DNA of 37,573 nt. Source: a virus. Below the pieces are notes generated by a model. The model was not told the DNA's origin and made no database searches. It saw only the letters and a program-made list of their open reading frames with translations. The DNA is taken from positions 1 through 37,573 of the IMG/VR virus record IMGVR_UViG_3300038422_000017. One strand, given 5' to 3'. A program made the translations under genes and the position numbers. Below are positions 5,459 to 11,082 of the stretch, piece by piece (position 1 is the first letter of the stretch; each line of letters opens with the position of its first letter).

Positions 5459-6889
5459 TCACTTTATCTCTCTTAGGAACTCCGCTATATCCGTAGCCTC
5501 TACTCCGCCCTCCATGGAGAGCTGCGCGTCCAGCTCGCGTTGGCGTCGTTCGAACTCCATTGTATTGCGTTTGTATATCGCCGCCTGATCACCTGTACCT
5601 TCCTCGCGGAGTGCCATCGGCCCTGGTTTCGGCTTAGGAACCGGTTTAGGTGGCTTGTAGTAACGTCCTAAATTCTTGACATAGGAGCCGATTGGGTAAT
5701 CGTGTTCTACTAGCCAGGTTTCTTTGCAAGCGTAAAAGTTGTGTAGCGAAATATTCACGACCTCAAATGGTGACACTTTATCGTCCTCGGCTAGCTGTAC
5801 TATTTGTAGGACGCCGTCTTGTCGGAGGTCATAGTCCGAATTTTTGGGACTATACGCGGTCAGTCCGGCGGCTTTGCGGTGTTCGTGGATTGCTTTGGCC
5901 AGCAGCGATGTGTCGAGCTCACGCCCAACTGGCGCCTCCAGGATTTCTTTTTTGAGTGGGGTAGCTAGGGTGGTAGCTGGGGTAGGGGGGATAGGGCAAC
6001 TGGGAGCAGCGTCGAGCGGTTTTGACGGCTTTGGTGGGTCTGGTGTCGTCTCCGGCAGGTTGTCTTGCTGAGCTTTCATCGCTCGCACGGAAGAAACCAT
6101 CAGCTTGGATACCGCTGGTCCGAGGTTTCCGTTCACCTTTTTCCGGTCTGATTCCGATGATTTAGACGCTCTTGCCGATTCCAACCGTCGTTGCGCCTCG
6201 AGGATTTTCTCGGGGATTGCGGTTGAGGTCTGCTCCGGTTCCGGGGTTTGTGAAATAAAATTCACAGCGCCACTCCGGGCGACGTCGGAGGAACCGCGCG
6301 GTGCTGTCTGCTCTGCAATCCGGAGTGGCGCTGTGATCTTAATTTCCTCTCCTTTCCTCTCCTCTCCTCTCCCGGCGACATTGGCGACAAGTGGCGACAT
6401 CGTGGCGACATTTTGCGACAAGTGGCGACAATCGTCGTCGTTTTGTCGGGCGACAAGTGGCGACAAAGTATCTGTTTTGCCTTTTTTCCGGGCCCTTTCA
6501 TCGCGTTTTTGTAGGCGTTTTTTCCACTTAGAACAATATTCAGACCAATCGTGAATTACGCACGACCCGTCTGCTCGCCTGTCGAGGAATCCTGATCTGC
6601 ATGCCGCTTCCGTAAAGCCAATTGACCCTGTCGCAACCTGTCGCTCGTTGTCGGCCGACATTGGCGACATTTGGCGACAGGGGATCTCTTCCATAGACCA
6701 ATCCGCCTCACTGTCTATTTCTTCATCCGTCATAGATGACAGGTCACCGTCTTCTGCGTGCCTTAGGGCGTATGTCCACAAGCAAATTAAATGACCCATG
6801 GCCACCGATTTTTTGATGCCCAAAAGCCTCATCAGCCGCTTGAGTTTTACGTGGTCATTTAGGGTATCGTGTAACTCGCAATATGGCAT
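5459..6889 (-). CDS. Replication initiator / replisome-organiser-like protein
   Basis: The 476-residue protein starts with a winged-helix-like domain (residues about 1-125: KLKRLMRLLGIKKSVAMGHL, LWTYALRHAEDGDL, then GFLDRRADGSCVIHDWSEY). This resembles the N-terminal DNA-binding domain of phage replisome organisers. A long low-complexity linker (about 130-320) follows, then a C-terminal helical domain (DLRQDGVLQIVQLAEDD to SYVKNLGRYYKPPKP) that may act like a DnaD-type helicase-loading segment. There is no ATPase motif and no helicase gene in the genome, so it would recruit host machinery. The linker codons contain phased GCGACA repeats, as in lambda O, whose gene contains the origin. The start overlaps the stop of a 41-codon leader ORF as TAATG, with AAAGG upstream. 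Confidence 0.75.
   Translation of the reverse strand: MPYCELHDTLNDHVKLKRLMRLLGIKKSVAMGHLICLWTYALRHAEDGDLSSMTDEEIDSEADWSMEEIPCRQMSPMSADNERQVATGSIGFTEAACRSGFLDRRADGSCVIHDWSEYCSKWKKRLQKRDERARKKGKTDTLSPLVARQNDDDCRHLSQNVATMSPLVANVAGRGEERKGEEIKITAPLRIAEQTAPRGSSDVARSGAVNFISQTPEPEQTSTAIPEKILEAQRRLESARASKSSESDRKKVNGNLGPAVSKLMVSSVRAMKAQQDNLPETTPDPPKPSKPLDAAPSCPIPPTPATTLATPLKKEILEAPVGRELDTSLLAKAIHEHRKAAGLTAYSPKNSDYDLRQDGVLQIVQLAEDDKVSPFEVVNISLHNFYACKETWLVEHDYPIGSYVKNLGRYYKPPKPVPKPKPGPMALREEGTGDQAAIYKRNTMEFERRQRELDAQLSMEGGVEATDIAEFLREIK
6262..6336. repeat. Perfect 17-bp inverted repeat within the initiator gene
   Basis: TCACAGCGCCACTCCGG at 6262-6278 is the exact reverse complement of 6320-6336, with a 41-base loop. 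The loop contains two smaller palindromes, CGACGTCG and ACCGCGCGGT. It could extrude as a cruciform or fold in mRNA. It lies in linker codons of the initiator beside the pyrimidine run and the iterons. Confidence 0.85.
6374..6465. repeat. Iteron array A (GGCGACA, about 10-base phasing)
   Basis: Eight near-identical 7-mers lie in 92 bases, in the same orientation, with start-to-start spacings of 9, 10, 11, 10, 10, 25 and 10. Within the 25-base gap TTGTCG faces CGACAA across two bases (6443-6456). The array encodes Ser/Val/Ala/Asn/Asp-rich linker residues, so protein constraint is weak and the repeat is probably maintained as DNA. Confidence 0.85.
6629..6679. repeat. Iteron array B (dyad of TGTCG / CGACA half-sites)
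   Basis: Half-sites TGTCGC at 6629 and 6639 and TGTCGG at 6649 are mirrored by CCGACA at 6655 and GCGACA at 6664 and 6674. The central 12 bases TGTCGGCCGACA are a perfect palindrome. The sequence elements are the same as array A but arranged head to head. Confidence 0.85.
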
Positions 6890-7014
6890 TACTTTTTACC
6901 TTTCAGACCGCAGAAACCTAGGCACTCGACTACCGCAGGGCCATCACTCCCAACGTGAGTGCCCAGATTTCTGCGTTCGAAATAACTATTGAAACGGTGA
7001 TGGTTCGTTTTCAT
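6889..7014 (-). CDS. Possible 41-residue leader ORF of the initiator gene
   Basis: Forty-one codons run from the ATG at 7014 to a TAA that shares bases with the initiator ATG (TAATG), a coupling style used repeatedly in this genome. CAAGG lies about nine bases before the ATG. The product is small and basic, ending VVECLGFCGLKGKK, and no family is recognised. Both arms of a 19-bp RNA stem lie within it, so ribosomes translating the leader would melt the structure just upstream of the initiator's ribosome-binding site. A leader or regulatory role is inferred, and a plain small gene is the alternative. Confidence 0.45.
   Translation of the reverse strand: MKTNHHRFNSYFERRNLGTHVGSDGPAVVECLGFCGLKGKK
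6909..6975 (-). promoter_or_regulatory. 19-bp RNA stem in front of the replication initiator
   Basis: In the - strand transcript, bases 6975-6957 pair with 6927-6909 over all 19 positions: 17 Watson-Crick pairs and two G-U pairs. On the opposite strand the G-U pairs would be A-C mismatches, so the structure favours the initiator mRNA. The 29-base loop holds GAGTG and GCCC, which could pair instead with GGGC and CACTC of the 5' arm, giving an alternative fold. The stem ends a few bases before the AAAGG of the initiator. Translational or antisense control of initiator level is inferred. Confidence 0.6.
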
Positions 7015-7057
7015 GTTCTGTTACCTTGATTCCGTGTTTTCCCGTTGTCAATAAAAA

Positions 7058-7234
7058 TCACTCAGACGTCGGTATCTTAGCCCGTATTGCCTTGCCGGTT
7101 TCGGTGTCTCCCCGATCTGCCAACTGGTCAGCGAGCCATCCGAGGTACCATGCTTTCTGATTATCACTCATGTGAGTAGCAAGCACAATGTCAGCCAATA
7201 AAAGCGAAAAATCTCTCGAATATAGATAGCTCAT
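7058..7234 (-). CDS. Possible 58-residue protein
   Basis: This short ORF fills most of the gap upstream of the initiator. Its C-terminal half (MSDNQKAWYLGWLADQ, then LADRGDTETGKAIRAK) reads like a genuine amphipathic helical protein with repeated Trp and Leu. The first ATG lies three bases after a terminator T-run, with no ribosome-binding site. Translation may instead begin at the ATG for residue 22 (7171), which also lacks a clear site. No family recognised. It could be a decayed or leader gene. Confidence 0.35.
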   Translation of the reverse strand: MSYLYSRDFSLLLADIVLATHMSDNQKAWYLGWLADQLADRGDTETGKAIRAKIPTSE

Positions 7235-7236
7235 AT

Positions 7237-7261
7237 AAAAAAAGGGGGACCAAAATCCCCC
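7237..7261 (-). terminator. Intrinsic terminator after the 166-residue gene
   Basis: On the - strand GGGGGA pairs with TCCCCC around a 6-base loop and is followed at once by seven T residues. It lies ten bases past the stop of the gene ending at 7271. It would separate the first leftward genes (methylase and others) from the initiator and everything downstream unless antiterminated or re-initiated. I see no convincing promoter in 7015-7230; a TTGACA at 7051-7046 lacks a good -10. Confidence 0.8.
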
Positions 7262-7270
7262 TCTCCTTTC

Positions 7271-7771
7271 CTAATCGCGATCACCTTCTCGGAATCGCAC
7301 TACATCCTGCAACTTATTTTCTAACGATTCCTCCTCATTTCTCGGTTCGCTTGCCTTAGTGCCGCGTTTTTCCGGCTTATCACGGCTTATTTCCTGCTTA
7401 TCAGGTTGGTTTCCTTGCGTGAATGGTAAGTGTTGCTGCAGCTCGAACTCGCTTAGCGGGTAGCGCTCGACGCATTCGCCGGTGTCCTCGCGGAAGAGGT
7501 ATTTCATTTGGATGGTCCAGTCGAAGTCCCAAAAACACCGTACATCTCGCCCCTCCCTATGCGTATGGACGGCCGATGATAGGGTCTTCTTTCTGGCCTG
7601 TAGGCGGTCGTCCTCCAGTTTGAGCTGATTGGCCATATCCTTTTTTTGGGCGGCCACTTTGTCAATCTCGATACATACCGAAGCTAGCTCTTGCGCTCTG
7701 CATGCAATTTCTTCATCTGTTAGATTGACTGTTAGGTATCTGTCTTCATATTTTTTGTTTTCTTTATCCAT
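7271..7771 (-). CDS. Coiled-coil protein of unknown function (166 residues)
   Basis: Residues about 18-65 form a long charged helix (DEEIACRAQELASVCIEIDKV onward) predicted to be a coiled coil. A compact beta-rich core follows with VRCFWDFDW and a DTGECVERYPLSEFELQQHL motif. The last 45 residues are Lys/Glu/Pro-rich and probably disordered. Proteins with this coiled coil plus DTGEVVE-like layout recur in phage early regions, but I know of no function. It starts directly after the 67-residue gene and is followed by a strong terminator. Confidence 0.65.
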   Translation of the reverse strand: MDKENKKYEDRYLTVNLTDEEIACRAQELASVCIEIDKVAAQKKDMANQLKLEDDRLQARKKTLSSAVHTHREGRDVRCFWDFDWTIQMKYLFREDTGECVERYPLSEFELQQHLPFTQGNQPDKQEISRDKPEKRGTKASEPRNEEESLENKLQDVVRFREGDRD

Positions 7772-7975
7772 TTATTTTTGTTCACCTTTCTCGTTCATTC
7801 TTTCGGCGCACATTCGCACTATACTCATAAACTCTTCAAATGTGTCATCAACGATTTCTTTTCTTTTTTCCTCTGTCTCCGCCACTCGCATCTCATGCAT
7901 AGATGTCAGGATAGAGCTGTATAATATGCCGAATAGGCCCATGTAATAAAGGTCATTTGCTGTTCTTTCTTTCAT
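7772..7975 (-). CDS. Hypothetical 67-residue helical protein
   Basis: I do not recognise this family. It is helical and charged, with a Tyr/Leu/Ile-rich centre (LYYMGLFGILYSSILTSM) that could pack in a bundle or touch the membrane, followed by a Glu/Lys-rich helix. I chose the ATG at 7975, one base past the methylase stop and with AAAGGA upstream. A longer version starting at 8053 would overlap the methylase by 77 bases and is less likely. Confidence 0.55.
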   Translation of the reverse strand: MKERTANDLYYMGLFGILYSSILTSMHEMRVAETEEKRKEIVDDTFEEFMSIVRMCAERMNEKGEQK

Positions 7976-7976
7976 T

Positions 7977-8483
7977 TTATCTATATTCCTTTCTCGCATA
8001 TACTCTTCCGATCGCTCCAAACCAACTGCAGAATGATAGGCGATAATCTCCATAGTAAATCAGTGCCGAACTGAATCGCGCGGTATCTTTCGCTCCTTCG
8101 AATTTCAGTCTCTTTCTGATCGCGCAAAACGGCACGGAATGCTCGCCTATGTCTGTATTGGCCACCTCCCACCATTCGGTGGACATATCAATGGGTACTA
8201 ACCCTATAGATTCCGTCTTGTTTTTCTCGTATTCGAAGCGAGCTTTTCGAACCCACTTGATCAGATTACCGCTTGAGTATGGAGGATTCCAGTACACGAT
8301 CCGTTTTTTGCTTCCTACTCGGACGTGCCATGATTTGGTTAATCCGTCCTGATCTTCTGTGTAGTTTTTTTGTGCAAACCAATCACGAGGATTCGGCGAC
8401 GCGCAAGGATCTATCGATATTACGCGCCACTGTTGGATATTATCTATCAACCAGCTTGGCGTTCGCCAGGTGTCGTTTGGCAT
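7977..8483 (-). CDS. Phage Dam-type DNA N6-adenine methyltransferase
   Basis: This 168-residue enzyme probably methylates adenine in duplex DNA, usually in GATC for this phage family. It has the family opening DTWRTPSWLID (4-14), the SAM-binding-side DPCAS motif (25-29) and the catalytic WNPPYSS (65-71). A C-terminal sheet includes RFSSALIYYGD. Its length is normal for the compact phage Dam family. AGGACAAAC lies before the ATG, and the first 37 bases overlap the preceding gene. Such enzymes can protect phage DNA from restriction or mark it for replication control. No partner nuclease is present. Confidence 0.9.
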   Translation of the reverse strand: MPNDTWRTPSWLIDNIQQWRVISIDPCASPNPRDWFAQKNYTEDQDGLTKSWHVRVGSKKRIVYWNPPYSSGNLIKWVRKARFEYEKNKTESIGLVPIDMSTEWWEVANTDIGEHSVPFCAIRKRLKFEGAKDTARFSSALIYYGDYRLSFCSWFGAIGRVYARKEYR

Positions 8484-8734
8484 GTTTGTCCTGTTTGTGC
8501 TATTTCGTCGTAAGAGCCGGAAAGGCCAGCGGCAATCTTATTTATTGTGATTAACGCCCTTACGAAATCGGTGTATAGCGAGCTGAATATAGGTATGTTA
8601 TTTTCATCAGGGCCATCCTTAATCAATTCGTGCACAACTACCACGCGCCCTACAAACGTCAAGAATTCACGGTCTACTTTCCGAACGAACGTGTCTCTAT
8701 CTAAAGCGGACAATTCTTTGTCTACAAATTCCAT
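8447..8734 (-). CDS. Hypothetical protein, first gene of the leftward unit
   Basis: No family is recognised in this 95-residue protein. It is mostly helical, with FVRKVDREFLTFVGRVVVVHEL and a second helix FVRALITINKIAAGL. The last 15 residues are Gln/Thr-rich and overlap the methylase start. GGAGG precedes the ATG at 8734. It is the first gene after the divergent control region, so it should be expressed early. No enzymatic motif is visible. Confidence 0.6.
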   Translation of the reverse strand: MEFVDKELSALDRDTFVRKVDREFLTFVGRVVVVHELIKDGPDENNIPIFSSLYTDFVRALITINKIAAGLSGSYDEIAQTGQTCQTTPGERQAG

Positions 8735-8834
8735 ATTTAATTCCTCCAGTTAAAGTTGTATCGGTCGTTGCCAACGATAGCAAATATTATGCCATTGGTA
8801 CGGACTTTGCTATCGCCGGTGTAGGAGAACCTTT
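8735..8834. promoter_or_regulatory. Divergent control region with inverted repeat
   Basis: The 100 bases separate the two divergent units. CGATAGCAAA (8775-8784) and TTTGCTATCG (8806-8815) form a perfect inverted repeat with centres 31 bases apart, about three helical turns. A leftward promoter candidate is TTGCTA (8783-8778) and TACAAC (8760-8755), 17 bases apart, with the -35 inside the left arm. A rightward -10-like TATTAT lies at 8785-8790 between the arms, though its -35 is poor. The arrangement fits an operator, but no repressor gene is recognised in the genome. Confidence 0.5.
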
Positions 8835-9092
8835 ATGAAAAAGCTTGTTCGCCAAAGAACTGATGAAAGTCTAATCGATGAATGGTATGATCCGCAGATG
8901 GGTCATATTCGTCTATTCGGGTCGGAGTCCGGTTTTTGTCGAGCCGCGATTACAGACGAATTTAATATGGGGTACGACGGCGACGGATATGGTATAATCG
9001 ATTCCTTCGACATCGCCAAAAGCGAGTGGCGCAAGGATAACCCAGATAAATATGACATAAATGTCATAGCACTTTTCCCAGAAAAAGATTAA
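8835..9092 (+). CDS. Hypothetical protein, first gene of the rightward unit
   Basis: This 85-residue acidic protein belongs to no family I know. It has mixed strands (GHIRLFGSESGFCRAAITDE), a Gly/Asp-rich turn (YDGDGYGIID) and a C-terminal INVIALFP strand. TAGGAG lies before the ATG. As the first gene after the control region it is probably expressed early and could serve in host takeover or anti-defence. That is inference from position only. Confidence 0.6.
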   Translation: MKKLVRQRTDESLIDEWYDPQMGHIRLFGSESGFCRAAITDEFNMGYDGDGYGIIDSFDIAKSEWRKDNPDKYDINVIALFPEKD

Positions 9093-9094
9093 AA

Positions 9095-9352
9095 ATGAAA
9101 ACTTTGCATAGCAAATTGACACCGATGTCAGAATATAAACCATCGCGTAGCCCGCGATATCACGAAAGATGCGTCTTACGGCTGTCGTCGCGGTGCGGAT
9201 TGATGGTAGGATTCCACTATACAAAAGAGGCGATGATTGACGCGTTGAAATCGGCAGGATGGCTCCTGACTCCGCACGGGTGGGGATGCCCTGATTGCTG
9301 CCAGGCGAGCATTCGACACAAGTTAGGAAAACTTGGCACGAGACGTGCATAA
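9095..9352 (+). CDS. Hypothetical Cys/His-containing protein (85 residues)
   Basis: The protein is basic, with RCVLRLSSRCG, then KEAMIDALKSAGWLLTPHGWGCPDCC and a final IRHKLGKLG. The GCPDCC pair with nearby Cys and His residues may bind zinc, and ALKSAGW resembles helices in small phage DNA-interacting proteins. It begins two bases after the preceding stop. The ribosome-binding site is weak (A-rich), and an alternative ATG at 9125 exists. No firm assignment. Confidence 0.55.
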   Translation: MKTLHSKLTPMSEYKPSRSPRYHERCVLRLSSRCGLMVGFHYTKEAMIDALKSAGWLLTPHGWGCPDCCQASIRHKLGKLGTRRA

Positions 9353-9382
9353 CCGATGATCCTAATGGAACATCTAAGCCTA

Positions 9383-9400
9383 CAAGGCAAGCCAAGGAGA
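9383..9400 (+). repeat. GGCAAGC/AAGG purine-rich repeat before a start codon
   Basis: AAGGCAAGCCAAGGAG lies just upstream of the ATG at 9407 and includes the ribosome-binding site. It is the shortest of three occurrences of this GGCAAGG-type sequence in the rightward unit (also 9690-9710 and 12090-12236). Confidence 0.5.
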
Positions 9401-9406
9401 TTATAA

Positions 9407-9601
9407 ATGAACCGAGTTGAAGCTGCCGAAAATATCCTCGCTGATTGCCCCATGGAGTCAATCAAGGACCATCAGATCATCGCCCTCAGGCTCCTAAACA
9501 ACAGTCCGCTCCCGATCATCCTCGCGTCAAAAGAGTGCGAGCGCTGGCCTGAAACGCGAGTGTGGCTTAAGGCCATGCTCAAGCATGAGCTGGTACGGTA
9601 G
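9407..9601 (+). CDS. Hypothetical 64-residue helical protein
   Basis: This protein is unrecognised. It is all-helical by eye (RVEAAENILADCP, KDHQIIALRLLNNS, then PETRVWLKAMLKHEL). CCAAGGAG lies ahead of the ATG at good spacing. It belongs to the early rightward unit upstream of the recombination genes. The following 115 bases (9602-9716) hold no gene I can support, only a GC-rich hairpin (GGGG/CCCC near 9647-9662) and the GGCAAGG repeat. Confidence 0.55.
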   Translation: MNRVEAAENILADCPMESIKDHQIIALRLLNNSPLPIILASKECERWPETRVWLKAMLKHELVR

Positions 9602-9689
9602 TATCATTGTCGCGACTAGGGGCTATCCTGGATGGCCACTAGTTGGGGTAATGTTGCCCCTATTAGCCGAATGGGATGTTCGATATAAG

Positions 9690-9710
9690 CAAGGCAAGGC
9701 AAGGAAAGGA
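9690..9710 (+). repeat. GGCAAGGCAAGG repeat overlapping a ribosome-binding site
   Basis: CAAGGCAAGGCAAGGAAAGG runs straight into the ribosome-binding site of the gene starting at 9717. It offers several AAGG Shine-Dalgarno-like registers and four GG runs. Confidence 0.65.
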
Positions 9711-9716
9711 ATTTAC

Positions 9717-9956
9717 ATGAAAATCACTGACACCGATCGAGACGAGATAAACCGCGCCGTACGAACCTACGTAAAATTAGAGGTATCAAATCCGACTCTG
9801 TTCGTTCTGGCGATCGCTCGCATGTTTCAGCCGGACGAGGTCTTTACGGTAGACGCCATGTCAGACTGGGCTCGCGAGCAATCACCGTCCGTCGTATGCG
9901 AAGAGAAATCCCTGCATCTATGGGCATTGTCCCATGGATACAGAAAGGACGAGTAA
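9717..9956 (+). CDS. Hypothetical protein upstream of the exonuclease (79 residues)
   Basis: The start at 9717 follows AGGAAAGGAATTTAC. An in-frame start at 9585 would translate the repeat and overlap the previous gene, so I rejected it. The protein is helical: TDRDEINRAVRTYVKLEV, LFVLAIARMF, then FTVDAMSDWAREQ and a C-terminal LHLWALSHGY. It looks like a small helical adaptor or DNA-binding protein, but no family is assigned. One base separates its stop from the exonuclease ATG. Confidence 0.6.
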   Translation: MKITDTDRDEINRAVRTYVKLEVSNPTLFVLAIARMFQPDEVFTVDAMSDWAREQSPSVVCEEKSLHLWALSHGYRKDE

Positions 9957-9957
9957 A

Positions 9958-10887
9958 ATGCTAACAGTGAAAGACCATGCGCTTCGAAAGACCGGCATTA
10001 CCGGCTCGGAGATATGGGACCTCGTATGCGGAGACAAGCTATCTCTATGGGCGAAAAAGGTAGGACTGATCGACTCGCATGAGACCACTTATCCAATGAG
10101 GAGAGGTACTGCGCTTGAAGCTGGAATGCGACACCTGTACCGCGAGGAAACAGGATACATGGTAGACGAGGTCGGCACCATGGTACATCCGGACGACCCA
10201 CTGATAATCTGCACGCCAGACGGAGTCGTGTATAGGCGCGATACAGAACCGCCGTTTGCGGCTCTCGAAATCAAAGTGCCTACTCCCCAAACCTATAACG
10301 AATGGGGGGAAAGCCACACTGACCAGATCCCAATTATGTACGTCGGCCAAACGCTATTTGAGGCCGCCGTACTAGGCGTAAGAGAGACTCAGGTGTGCGC
10401 CGACCTCGGAACACGACTCGGGATCTACGAGGTTCCCTTCGACGCGGAAGCGTTCGGGTCACTCCAGGATCTTGTGCACAAATTTTGGCGCGATTATGTC
10501 CTTACGAAGAAAGCCCCCGAGCCGAGCGGCTCGCCCGACGATATGGATACAGTGCGTAGGCTGACACCGTTCGCGAAGTACGATGGCCATATCAGGGCAG
10601 AGGGCGAGTTGCTGACCCTGGTAGGCGAGTACCGTAAAGCCCGCGACGCCCGCGAGACAGCAGAGAAGCACGAAGATAGGCTAAAAGGCGAGTTGATGCT
10701 TCATATTGACGATCACGCAGGATTGATCGGTGACTTCGGCCGAATCGATTACAAAAACAATAAGCCATCTTCAAAGACCAATTGGCAAGCAATTTGCATG
10801 GAACTGCACGCGAGCGACGAACTCATAAAAAAACACACGGAAAGCAAACCTGGGGCACGAGTCTTTAAGCCATATTGGAGGAAATAA
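9958..10887 (+). CDS. YqaJ-family recombination exonuclease
   Basis: This is a PD-(D/E)XK exonuclease of the lambda Exo/YqaJ group, which resects duplex ends to give single strands for annealing. In 309 residues the conserved positions appear in order: ITGSEIWDL (Glu18), RRGTALEAGM (Glu54), CTPDG (Asp88), LEIKVP (Glu104, Lys106), then DQIPIMYVGQ (Gln123, Gln131). The C-terminal third is helical and charged. The ATG at 9958 has AAAGGA upstream. It is immediately followed by a 64-residue gene and the probable annealing protein, the usual two-part recombination cassette. Confidence 0.9.
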   Translation: MLTVKDHALRKTGITGSEIWDLVCGDKLSLWAKKVGLIDSHETTYPMRRGTALEAGMRHLYREETGYMVDEVGTMVHPDDPLIICTPDGVVYRRDTEPPFAALEIKVPTPQTYNEWGESHTDQIPIMYVGQTLFEAAVLGVRETQVCADLGTRLGIYEVPFDAEAFGSLQDLVHKFWRDYVLTKKAPEPSGSPDDMDTVRRLTPFAKYDGHIRAEGELLTLVGEYRKARDARETAEKHEDRLKGELMLHIDDHAGLIGDFGRIDYKNNKPSSKTNWQAICMELHASDELIKKHTESKPGARVFKPYWRK

Positions 10888-11082
10888 ATGAACTCGACTC
10901 AATATATAGGAGACGGAGTCTATCTAAACGATGGACATGGACAACTAGTACTGTATAGTACGGACGGCGTAACAACCCAGGACGAAATATATTTAGACGA
11001 AGATACGCTCAGGACATTTTTGACGGCCATTAGATACACATCACTGGGGCATTTAATAAAGGAGATCACAGACAATGGATAG
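10888..11082 (+). CDS. Small acidic phage protein (64 residues)
   Basis: The sequence opens YIGDGVYLNDGHGQLVLYSTDG. This resembles a recurrent tiny phage protein type (IGDGVYAEYDGYQI) whose function is unknown. Strands dominate the first half and a helix (EDTLRTFLTAIRY) the second. GGAGGAAATAA precedes the ATG. It is wedged between the exonuclease stop (no gap) and the next gene, whose start it overlaps by 8 bases, so it probably works with the recombination cassette. Confidence 0.7.
   Translation: MNSTQYIGDGVYLNDGHGQLVLYSTDGVTTQDEIYLDEDTLRTFLTAIRYTSLGHLIKEITDNG

Larger units (their letters stand above)
6262..6680. other. Candidate replication origin inside the initiator gene
   Basis: Four elements lie together. 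First, GGCGACA occurs at 6374, 6383, 6393, 6404, 6424, 6449 and 6459, plus TGCGACA at 6414, mostly 9-11 bases apart, so on one face of the helix. Second, at 6629-6679 there are three TGTCGC/G half-sites at 10-base steps facing three CCGACA/GCGACA half-sites at 9-10-base steps, forming a dyad centred at 6654/6655. Third, there is an uninterrupted 31-base pyrimidine run at 6343-6373. Fourth, there is a perfect 17-bp inverted repeat (6262-6278 and 6320-6336). Iterons inside an initiator gene match the lambda-type arrangement. The origin function is inferred. Confidence 0.65.

Noticed and set aside
7023-7051. TTGACA upstream of the leader ORF as a promoter for the initiator
   Set aside because: No acceptable -10 lies 15-19 bases downstream on the - strand; kept only as a note in the terminator entry.
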